A stretch of 64,000 nucleotides of DNA, taken from contig NZ_RJJY01000001.1 in the NCBI RefSeq assembly GCF_003751085.1, positions 2,914,001 through 2,978,000 on the forward strand, read 5' to 3'. Under the pieces are notes generated by a model that did no database searches, was not told the DNA's origin, and saw only the letters and a list, made by a program, of their open reading frames with translations. The DNA is from Micromonospora sp. Llam0. GTDB lineage: Bacteria > Actinomycetota > Actinomycetes > Mycobacteriales > Micromonosporaceae. The position numbers and the translations under genes are program-made. Numbering within the stretch: the stretch's first letter is position 1; each line of letters starts with the position of its first letter. Positions 41,390-48,901 of this stretch are shown one piece after another.

Positions 41390-41543
41390 TCCTCCCCCTT
41401 CGAGGGTGCTGATGAACGCCGCGGTCGCAACCATCGCCGAGGGGGTGCCTGCCCGGTGGACGAGATGATCTCGAAGCACGGCTGCGGCACATCATGAGTC
41501 ACATTCGCTGAAGTAGCAAGATCTTCTGAGCGATCAGGTCAAA

Positions 41544-41566
41544 CTTTTGCTCGCCACAAGCAAAAG
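41544..41566. repeat. 8-bp inverted repeat in the divergent gap
   Basis: CTTTTGCT (41544-41551) and AGCAAAAG (41559-41566) with a 7-nt spacer, unusually AT-rich for this genome. It lies between the leftward DUF1080 gene and the rightward grpB-like gene, just before the latter's ribosome-binding site. It may be an operator; a TTGACC hexamer for a leftward promoter adjoins it. Confidence 0.45.
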
Positions 41567-41585
41567 ATCCGCGGAGGCCACTATC

Positions 41586-42184
41586 GTGCGGTGGGTGTCC
41601 AGCTTCGAGGAGATCACCCGCCATCGGGACTGCAACCCGTCCGAGGACCCTGGGTCAACGGGCCGCCTGCACCCGAGACAGTCACCATCACCGCGTACAA
41701 CCCCGGATGGCCTGTCCGCTACCAGGCTCTGTCGGGGCAGATCCGCAGCGCGCTCGGCGACCGGGCACTGGATGTCGAACACATGGGATCGACATCAATC
41801 GAAGGACTGGTTGCCAAGGACGTGATCGACATCGACCTGACTGTCGCCGACCCAATCGACGAGGACGCCTACCTACCCGCGCTCGGACGTCTCGGATACG
41901 TCCTCACCGTCCGGGAACCGTCCTTTCACGAACACCGGTGCCTGAAGCTGACCGACCCCTGGGTTGTCAACCTGCACGTCTTCGGCCCAAACTGCCCGGA
42001 GATCATCCGACACCGGATGTTCCGCGACTGGCTGCGTGCGCACCCCGACGACCGCGCGCGCTACGCGGACGCGAAACGGGCGGCGGTGCCCGGAGGCGGC
42101 AACGTGATGGGCTACAACGCGCGCAAGCAACAGGTGATCCGGGAAATCTATGACCGGCTGTTCCGGGCGGCCGGGATGCTCTAG
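41586..42184 (+). pseudogene. GrpB-family (nucleotidyltransferase-fold) gene with a frameshift
   Basis: The N-terminal 22 codons (from GTG 41586, with GGAGG 8 nt upstream) read SSFEEITRHRDCNPSEDP in one frame. The remaining protein, from PWVNGPPAPETVTITAYNPGW to the stop at 42184, is in the next frame. Both parts match the expected GrpB order, and the break falls at GAGGACCCTGGG near 41648-41655, where one extra C would restore the frame. The C-terminal part has the family core EHMGSTSIEG, KDVIDIDLTVADP and VNLHVFG. Alternatives are a sequencing error, recoding, or an internal start at GTG 41591. GrpB (UPF0157) function is poorly known. Confidence 0.75.
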
Positions 42185-42299
42185 CCGAGCCGCGCCCCGC
42201 CGGGCGGTGCCGACCGGCGGACAGCACCGTCCGCCCGGCACCCTCACGGGACGGTAGAGTCGGCCCGGGCCGACCTGCGCCCAGCATGAAGGAGTGCAG

Positions 42300-43082
42300 A
42301 TGGCCATGCGTTTCGAGGAACTTGACTGGCGGCAGACCCCGATGGGCGAGATCAGCCTGCGGCGGCGGCGGGACCCGGTCGTCGACCGAGACGTGTACGA
42401 GGTCAAACTGGGCGACGAGTACCTGATGTCGAGCCTGTTCACCGTCGCCGAGGTCGAGCTGGCCCGGCTCGCCCTGGCGGACCTGGCCGGCGAGGACCTC
42501 GACGTCGTCGTCGGTGGGCTCGGCCTCGGCTACACCGCCCACGCCGTACTGCGGGACCGACGGGTCCGGTCGTTGGTCGTCGTCGAAGCGCTGGCCGACG
42601 TCATCGGGTGGCACCAGCGCGGTCTGGTGCCGGGTGGAGAGGCGCTGGTCGCGGATCCCCGGTGCCGGTTGGTGACCGGGGACTTCTTCGCCCTGACCGC
42701 GGCTGCCGGCCCCGATCCGGCCGCACCTGGACGACGGTTCGACGCCGTCCTCGTCGACATCGACCACTCCCCCGGACATGTCCTGCACCCGTCACACGCC
42801 GCCTTCTACCGGCCGGACGGTCTGCGGCGGCTGGCCGGCCATCTGCGGCCCGGCGGCGTGTTCGCGCTGTGGTCCGACGACCCACCGGAAGCCGGGTTCA
42901 CCGAAGCGCTCGGACGGGTGTTCCCGCAGGTCCGCACCGAAGTGGTCACGTTCCGCAACCCACTGCTCGGCAGCGACTCGGCCAACACCGTGTACCTGGC
43001 GCAGACCTCGCCCCGCAGCGGCTTCGGTAGTGGCGCCCGGGCACGGCCGCCGGGCGAGCCGGGTCAGCCTCCGCCCGGCTGA
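42300..43082 (+). CDS. Spermidine-synthase-like class I SAM methyltransferase-fold protein
   Basis: 260 residues. The Rossmann SAM-binding region VVVGGLGLGYTAHAVLRD followed by VVEALADVIGW and DAVLVDIDHSP fits the polyamine-synthase/methyltransferase superfamily. The gatekeeper loop of true spermidine synthases is not evident, so the reaction is unknown. The ATG at 42300 has AAGGAG 5 nt upstream. The last 19 bp overlap the 3' end of the convergent HTH gene. Confidence 0.82.
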   Translation: MAMRFEELDWRQTPMGEISLRRRRDPVVDRDVYEVKLGDEYLMSSLFTVAEVELARLALADLAGEDLDVVVGGLGLGYTAHAVLRDRRVRSLVVVEALADVIGWHQRGLVPGGEALVADPRCRLVTGDFFALTAAAGPDPAAPGRRFDAVLVDIDHSPGHVLHPSHAAFYRPDGLRRLAGHLRPGGVFALWSDDPPEAGFTEALGRVFPQVRTEVVTFRNPLLGSDSANTVYLAQTSPRSGFGSGARARPPGEPGQPPPG

Positions 43083-44002
43083 GCGGCGATCGGCGGAGCC
43101 GCCACCGGAATGCGCAGGTCGCGGACCTGCAGTGCGGTCGGTGTGCCGGTCGGGTCGGGATGGGCGCACGGGGTCGCTGCGGTCGCCAACTCGGCGTGGT
43201 CGTCCGCGCTGCTGATCTCGACGGCGACCTCGACGCACCCCTCGGTGGTCCGCAGAACGTTGCCGTACACGCTGTACACCTGACTCGGCACCAGGTAGGG
43301 GTAGTCGAACCGGCTGACGGCCCCGTCGGACGGGCGGCTGATGGACAGCCGGATGGTGACCCCGGTCGGCACCCGCTCGGTGGAGACGAAGAGCGGCCAG
43401 GCCGCCTGACACCGCTGAGAGTAGCGCAGGGTGAGGCTGCCGTAGGGCGGCTGAGCCGGATCGCGGTCGGGAACCTGCACGGTGTGCGTGCTCACCGCAT
43501 CGAGGTGGCACTGTTCCTGCTGCGGGTCCGCGCCGTCCGCCGCCGGTGACACGGCGGCCGAGGTCGCCACGGGTTCCTGCGCCGCCCCGCCGAGCCGGTC
43601 GAGTACCGACGTCGGCACCAGGATCACCGCGGCGACGACCGCCGCGATCCCGCCGGTCGCCGCCAACGCCCGCCGCGAGACGTGCGGCTCCCGTACGGCG
43701 GGCCGGTCGGCCGGTGGCGCGGCACCGTTGACGAGTGCGTCGACCTGGCTCCACCGCTGCCGCCAGGTGTTCTCGTCTCCGTCACAGGCACGGACGAAGG
43801 CCAAGGTCAGCTCCAGCGAGGGCAGCCGGGTTCCGGACAGCACACTGGACAGCGCGGTGTGCGAGTAGTGGGCCCGCTCCGCCATCTTGCGCAACGAGGG
43901 CTGCCCGGCGTCGCGTCGAAGCTGTTCGAGATCGGCGACGAAGGCACCGAGCGGGCCGGCGGCGGAACCACGAGTGCCGGCGTGTCCATTTTGATCCGTC
44001 AT
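43064..44002 (-). CDS. Helix-turn-helix membrane protein with C-terminal DUF2690-like domain
   Basis: 312 residues. An XRE-type HTH (about 15-75: LRKMAERAHYSHTALSSVLS) is followed by a single transmembrane helix (about 120-140) and an extracellular part resembling DUF2690 (CHLDAVSTHTVQ ... CQAAWPLFVSTE) with conserved Cys. The layout suggests a sensor that links an outside signal to DNA binding. It diverges from two secreted cell-wall hydrolase genes. The ATG at 44002 has AGGAGAGG upstream. Confidence 0.85.
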   Translation of the reverse strand: MTDQNGHAGTRGSAAGPLGAFVADLEQLRRDAGQPSLRKMAERAHYSHTALSSVLSGTRLPSLELTLAFVRACDGDENTWRQRWSQVDALVNGAAPPADRPAVREPHVSRRALAATGGIAAVVAAVILVPTSVLDRLGGAAQEPVATSAAVSPAADGADPQQEQCHLDAVSTHTVQVPDRDPAQPPYGSLTLRYSQRCQAAWPLFVSTERVPTGVTIRLSISRPSDGAVSRFDYPYLVPSQVYSVYGNVLRTTEGCVEVAVEISSADDHAELATAATPCAHPDPTGTPTALQVRDLRIPVAAPPIAAQPGGG

Positions 44003-44264
44003 GGCCTCTCCTGAACGCGTAAACCTGGTGTCAACAGCGGTCAAGCCAGTGCTTTACGAGCAGGTCCACGCCAGTATCAGCCTCGACGCAGCTGCCCGTT
44101 GGATAGACGCCAGTGAACAGCGTCTCACAGTCCGTACTGGACCACGCACGCGTCCGTATCCTGACCGACCGGCGGATCCGGGCGGCGAGAGCCGCCTGTG
44201 GCGTCGTCCGGCATGGACGCGGTACCGGGTGGACGGGCAGTCCGCTCTACGACAGGAGGACCGC

Positions 44265-45083
44265 GTGCACCACCGCAAGGAAACCGAACCCGCCCACCGA
44301 CCGGTGTCCAGAACCCTCCCCCGGCTCTTGCGGGGCGTTCTGGCGTCCCTCGCCGCACTGGTGATGGTGCTGGTCGGAGCCGCCGCACCGGCGATCGCCG
44401 GGATCAACGGCTACCGGGTGACCGGCACCGGTGGTGCCGGGCTGATCGTGCGGACCAACCCGCACGATGCCTCGGCACCGGCGGTCACCGTCCTCGCCGA
44501 CGGCACGTACTTCACCGCCGAGTGCGCGGTACGTGGCCGCAACATCTACGGCAACAACGTCTGGCATCAGATCAGCGCGCCGGTGAACGGCTGGATCAGC
44601 GACTACTACACCACTACGCCCGGCTTCAACCAGTACCTGCCGGGCGAGCCGGAGTGCGGCTCAGGCACCCCGCCGCCGACCGGCACCCGGGAGCAGCGCG
44701 CCCTCGCCTGGGCCCGGTCGGTGCTCGGAAACACGCACACCAACGGCGACCTCGGCGACACCAACCATCCGTGGGACGGCTGGTGCGACAACTTCGTCGG
44801 GCACGCGTACGGACGGGCCGCCAGCGGCTACGCCACCGCGCTGGTCCACTACAACGCGCTGTCCCAGCGCGGCCTCATCCACACCACCGGCACACCGCCG
44901 CCCGGCGCCCTGGTCTTCTTCGCCGGAGCGCAGATCAACGGCTACGCCGGTCACGTGATGCTCTCCGAAGGCAACGGCAGCTACATCACCACCGCCCCCA
45001 CCATTCGCCAGGTCTCGCTCAGTTGGCCCGGCGCGCCGTACCTCGGCTGGTCGTACGCGGACCCGGAGTGGCCGGGACGTTGA
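44265..45083 (+). CDS. Secreted cell-wall amidase/endopeptidase-like protein (SH3 + CHAP-like)
   Basis: 272 residues. A signal peptide (about 1-45, ending APAIAG) precedes a bacterial SH3-like domain (about 46-120, GLIVRTNPHDASAP ... WHQISAPVNGWISDYYTT). A CHAP/NlpC-like peptidase region follows (about 140-272) with candidate Cys in WDGWCDNFVGHAYG and His in GYAGHVMLSEG. It likely cuts peptidoglycan outside the cell. The GTG at 44265 has AGGAGG 5 nt upstream. Confidence 0.85.
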   Translation: MHHRKETEPAHRPVSRTLPRLLRGVLASLAALVMVLVGAAAPAIAGINGYRVTGTGGAGLIVRTNPHDASAPAVTVLADGTYFTAECAVRGRNIYGNNVWHQISAPVNGWISDYYTTTPGFNQYLPGEPECGSGTPPPTGTREQRALAWARSVLGNTHTNGDLGDTNHPWDGWCDNFVGHAYGRAASGYATALVHYNALSQRGLIHTTGTPPPGALVFFAGAQINGYAGHVMLSEGNGSYITTAPTIRQVSLSWPGAPYLGWSYADPEWPGR

Positions 45084-45156
45084 CCACCGGTTCACCCGTC
45101 CGCCGGTTCACCCGTCGCAACTTAGTCACCGCTCGTCGTTTCCAGGAAGGAACGTG

Positions 45157-46014
45157 ATGGATCCCGATCGTCTCCCGCCCGCCTCCGCCGGCGGCCGCCG
45201 GCGCCTTCCTCGGCTGGCGCTCGGCCTCGTCCTGCTCTGCGTCGTCGGCACGGTCGCTCTCGCGGTGCCGGGCACGGCCAGCGCCGCACCGGACAGCGGC
45301 GCCGTCGATGGCGCCGTCCCGGCCAGCGTCGGCGAGCCGGCCGCCACGCCGGCATCGGACACTGTCAGCGTCAACGCCGTCGGTATCGACCTGTGCGCCC
45401 AGGTCGGGTACGCCGCCGGGTTCCGGGGCAGCCCGCTGGTCACCGCGGTCGCGGTGGCCATGGCGGAGTCCTCGTGCAACCCGTCGGCGGTCGGCAGCAA
45501 CGGCCCCACCTATGGATGTCCGAACGGATCACTGGACCGCGGGCTCTGGCAGATCAACAACTGCTACCACCCGACCGTGACCGACACCTGCGCCTACGAC
45601 GCCCAGTGCAACGCGAACGCCGCGTACAACATCTCCAGCGGCGGCAGCAACTGGCAGCCATGGTCGACCTACAACAGCGGCGTGTACGCCAACTACCTGT
45701 CCGCCGCGCAGGCCGCGGTGGACCGGCTCGGTGGCGGCGGCACGCCGGGCGGAGTGACCGGGACCATCCTGGCCAGCCCGTGGCTCAACGTCCGGGCCGG
45801 CCCCGGCACGTCGTACGCCGTCACCGGGTACACCTACTACGGCAGTACGGTGAACATCTCCTGCTACACCTTCGGCGAGTACGTCGGCGGCGGGTACTGG
45901 CCGTCGTCGACGTGGGACCGGATCACCGATCCGGCCACCGGTGCCACCGGATTCGCCGCCGACACCTGGATCAACACGACCTACGACGTCAAGAGCATGG
46001 TCCCGTCCTGCTGA
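45157..46014 (+). CDS. Secreted lysozyme-like transglycosylase with C-terminal SH3 domain
   Basis: 285 residues. Signal peptide about 1-50 (TASAAP). A lysozyme/SLT-like domain (about 70-185) has VAVAMAESSCNPSAVGSNGP, whose Glu fits the catalytic position, and GLWQINNCYHPTVTDTC. It is followed by an SH3b domain (about 205-285, LNVRAGPGTSYAVTGYTYYG). It shares the SH3 plus hydrolase theme, though in reversed order, with the preceding gene 73 bp away; the two may act together on the wall. I chose ATG 45157 over the adjoining GTG 45154 for better ribosome-binding-site spacing. Confidence 0.88.
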   Translation: MDPDRLPPASAGGRRRLPRLALGLVLLCVVGTVALAVPGTASAAPDSGAVDGAVPASVGEPAATPASDTVSVNAVGIDLCAQVGYAAGFRGSPLVTAVAVAMAESSCNPSAVGSNGPTYGCPNGSLDRGLWQINNCYHPTVTDTCAYDAQCNANAAYNISSGGSNWQPWSTYNSGVYANYLSAAQAAVDRLGGGGTPGGVTGTILASPWLNVRAGPGTSYAVTGYTYYGSTVNISCYTFGEYVGGGYWPSSTWDRITDPATGATGFAADTWINTTYDVKSMVPSC

Positions 46015-46041
46015 TCCGTCACGTCGGACGGCACCGGTGAC

Positions 46042-46089
46042 CCGGCCGTGTTGTCCCGTGCCGCCAGCGGCACGGGACAACACGGCCGG
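46042..46089. terminator. 22-bp perfect hairpin
   Basis: Perfect arms at 46042-46063 and 46068-46089 with a CCAG loop, starting 27 bp after the lysozyme-like stop codon. It should terminate the cell-wall-hydrolase transcript before the MerR gene. Confidence 0.8.
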
Positions 46090-46180
46090 CTGCCGTGGAG
46101 ACGCCGGAACGGGCGACGCCAGGCAGGATAGCCTTACCGGATCACGCACGGCGGTGGCAGAGGGAGGCGGGCCTGCGGAC

Positions 46181-46615
46181 ATGGGTTCCCGTGAGCTGAT
46201 GCAGATCGGTGAGGTGGCGGAACGCACCGGGTTGAGCCTGCGGACGATCCGCTACTACGAGGAGGTCGGCATCGTCGTGCCGTCCGCCCGCAGCCAGGGC
46301 GGATTTCGGCTCTACACCCAGGCCGACGTCAACCGGCTCCTGGTGGTCAAGCGGATGAAGCCGGTGGAACTCACCCTCGACCAGATCCGTGAGCTGCTCG
46401 AGATCCTCGACCGGCTGGCCGCTGCCGGAGAGTCTCTTGGACGGACCGAGCGGGTGACTCTGCAGACGAAGCTGCGGGAGTTCCAGGCGACTGCCCGCGC
46501 CCGCGAAGCCGTGCTGGAGACCCAGCTGTGCATGATCAGGGAATTCGCCGACGACCTGTCCATCCACCTGGACGACGTGCCGACCGGAGCAGGCCGTCGC
46601 GCGGTCGCGGGCTGA
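46181..46615 (+). CDS. MerR-family transcriptional regulator
   Basis: 144 residues. MQIGEVAERTGLSLRTIRYY and EEVGIVVPSARSQGGFRLY form the MerR head; a coiled-coil dimer helix follows (about 80-120). The C-terminal part is short, with a single Cys (QLCMI), so metal sensing of the MerR/ZntR type is not supported. Starts at 46153 (GTG), 46181 (ATG) and 46199 (ATG) are all possible; none has an ideal ribosome-binding site. Target unknown. Confidence 0.85.
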   Translation: MGSRELMQIGEVAERTGLSLRTIRYYEEVGIVVPSARSQGGFRLYTQADVNRLLVVKRMKPVELTLDQIRELLEILDRLAAAGESLGRTERVTLQTKLREFQATARAREAVLETQLCMIREFADDLSIHLDDVPTGAGRRAVAG

Positions 46616-46704
46616 CCGGCGGACCGACCGACAAATCGCCTCTTACGTTAGAGTTCGGTCGTCGACCTGCCGTTAGGCGCCGGGCGGCCGAGGGAGGACC
46701 TCAG

Positions 46705-48312
46705 GTGTCAGGAGCAGTGGAAACCGTACAGCAAGTCACAACGGAGGCGGCCCGGCGGCGTACCTTCGCGGTGATCTCCCACCCGGACGCCGGTAAGTCC
46801 ACCATCACCGAGGCCCTCGCGTTGCACGCCCGGGCGATCAACTCCGCCGGCGCCGTGCACGGCAAGGGCGACCGCCGTGGCGTGGTCTCCGACTGGATGG
46901 CGCTGGAGCAGCAGCGCGGCATCTCGATCACCTCGGCGGCGCTGCAGTTCACCTACCGGGACACGGTGGTCAACCTGCTCGACACGCCCGGGCACGCGGA
47001 CTTCTCCGAGGACACCTACCGGGTGCTGACCGCGGTCGACTGCGCGGTGATGCTGCTCGACGCCGCCAAGGGACTGGAGCCGCAGACACTGAAACTGTTC
47101 GAGGTGTGCCGCCACCGCCGGGTGCCGGTGATCACCTTCATCAACAAGTGGGACCGCCCCGGGCTGGATCCGCTCGAACTGCTCGACGAGATCGAGCAAC
47201 GGATCGGGCTGCGCTGTACCCCACTGACCTGGCCGGTCGGCGTCGCGGGGCAGTTCCACGGGGTGGCCGACCGGCGCACCGGCGGCATGATCGCGTTCAC
47301 CCGCACCCCGGGCGGAGCCACCGCCGTCATCGAGGAGACCCTCACCGCCGACGAGGCAACCCGACGGTACGGCGCTGACTGGACCCAGGCGGTCGAAGAG
47401 CTGGACCTGCTCGCCGCCACCGGCGCCGAACACGACCGGGCCGCGTTCGTCGCCGCGACCACCACGCCCGTGCTGTTCGGCGCAGCGGTCACCAACGCTG
47501 GCGTACGCCAGCTCCTCGACGTGCTGGTGGACACCGCCCCCGCGCCGGCGGCCCGACCGGACACCACCGGCACCCCTCGCGAACTGGACGCGCCGTTCGC
47601 CGGATTCGTCTTCAAGACCCAGGCGAACATGAACCCGGCCCACCGCGACCAGGTGGCGTTCGTCCGGGTCTGCTCCGGCCGGTTCGAACGCGGCATGGTC
47701 GTCACCCACGCCGGCACCGGCCGCCCGTTCGCCACCAAGTACGCCCAGCAGGTCTTCGGCCGCGACCGGGACACCATCGACGAGGCGTACCCGGGCGACG
47801 TGGTCGGCCTGGTCAACGCCACCGCGCTGAGCATCGGCGACAGCCTCTACGCGCCCGGGCCGGCGGTGACGTTCCCGCCGCTGCCCTCGTTCGCCCCGGA
47901 ACACTTCGTCGCGATCCGGGCCACCGACGCGTCGAAGTTCAAACGGTTCCGCCGCGGCATCGAACAACTCGACGGCGAAGGCGTGGTCCAGGTACTGCGA
48001 TCGGACCGCCGGGGCGAGCAGTCCCCGGTGCTCGCCGCCGTCGGGCCGATGCAGTTCGAGGTCGCCACCCACCGGCTGTCGACCGAGTTCGGGGTACCGA
48101 CCGCGGTCGACCATCTGCCGTACACCCTGGCCCGGCGCACCGACGCGGCGAGCGTGGCCGGGTTGAACGCCGCCCCCGGGGTCGAGGTGATGACCCGGGT
48201 GCGCGACGGCGAACTGCTCGCCCTGTTCCCCGACAAGTGGCGGCTGTCCACCGTGCGCAACCGCGACCCCGACCTGGTGCTGGAGCCGTTGCTCGCCGAC
48301 GCCGAGGGCTGA
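46705..48312 (+). CDS. prfC: Peptide chain release factor 3
   Basis: 535 residues, typical RF3 length. GTPase motifs are G1 SHPDAGKST, G2/switch I with RGISITSAALQF, G3 DTPGHADFSEDTYR and G4 NKWDRP. The C-terminal RF3 region includes VGPMQFEV. RF3 is a GTPase that recycles RF1/RF2 after peptide release. The GTG at 46705 follows GGGAGG by 7 nt. It is a housekeeping gene amid accessory DNA. Confidence 0.95.
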   Translation: MSGAVETVQQVTTEAARRRTFAVISHPDAGKSTITEALALHARAINSAGAVHGKGDRRGVVSDWMALEQQRGISITSAALQFTYRDTVVNLLDTPGHADFSEDTYRVLTAVDCAVMLLDAAKGLEPQTLKLFEVCRHRRVPVITFINKWDRPGLDPLELLDEIEQRIGLRCTPLTWPVGVAGQFHGVADRRTGGMIAFTRTPGGATAVIEETLTADEATRRYGADWTQAVEELDLLAATGAEHDRAAFVAATTTPVLFGAAVTNAGVRQLLDVLVDTAPAPAARPDTTGTPRELDAPFAGFVFKTQANMNPAHRDQVAFVRVCSGRFERGMVVTHAGTGRPFATKYAQQVFGRDRDTIDEAYPGDVVGLVNATALSIGDSLYAPGPAVTFPPLPSFAPEHFVAIRATDASKFKRFRRGIEQLDGEGVVQVLRSDRRGEQSPVLAAVGPMQFEVATHRLSTEFGVPTAVDHLPYTLARRTDAASVAGLNAAPGVEVMTRVRDGELLALFPDKWRLSTVRNRDPDLVLEPLLADAEG

Positions 48313-48326
48313 CCTCCCGCACCGCG

Positions 48327-48901
48327 TCAGGCGGCGGGCCGGGCCGGGGACCGCCGCGCGGTGACCGGGTACGTGCGGACCTCGGGGTAGACGAGTGGCG
48401 CGGGGTTGATCTCGCACCCGAAGCCGTGGGACGCGAGGACGGCGAGCGTGCGAGCCAGCCGGTCCGCCGAGTCCTGCACCTCCAGCACGATGTTGTCGAC
48501 GCGGGTCCACTGCCGATCGTCGACGCCGGCCAGCACATTCAGCTCGGTGCCCTCCACGTCGATCTTCATCAGGTGGACGTGCCCGACCAGGTCGAGATGC
48601 TCCGCTAGGCGACCCGTCGGAACGGTGAGGTTCACCGGCCGGTACTGCTCGACCACGTCCCAGTCAGGGCGTGTGCGGGCCACCACCGCCTTCTGGAGTT
48701 CCTTGTCCTCCGGATACCGGATGGAATTGCCCGGCATGTTCGGACAGTGCACGAAACTGGCGTCGCCAGCGGGCCGGCAGGTCCAACAGGTCGTAGCACT
48801 TGAAGCCGAAACTGGAAATCGGCCTCGGGCGGGACCGGCGCGTGCAGTTCCAGGCCGTCACCGGGTACGACGAGGTCCGAGGTCGTGGCGAATGGTTGCA
48901 T
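48327..48901 (-). pseudogene. FkbM-family methyltransferase remnant
   Basis: The C-terminal half (from about 48765 to the stop at 48327) is clear FkbM: NMPGNSIRYPEDKELQKAVV and HLMKIDVEGTELNVLAGVDD. An ATG at 48901 with AGAGGAGA upstream opens a different frame (DLVVPGDGLELHAPVPPEAD), and the SAM-binding half, including the expected DVGAN-type motif, is missing. The likely history is an internal deletion that also shifted the frame. A restart at GTG 48752 could still make a truncated, probably inactive 141-aa protein. Confidence 0.75.

Noticed and set aside
44003..44264. Operator set from the recurring CCAGT words before the cell-wall hydrolase genes
   Set aside because: The words are short, unevenly spaced and not palindromic; chance is the simpler explanation.
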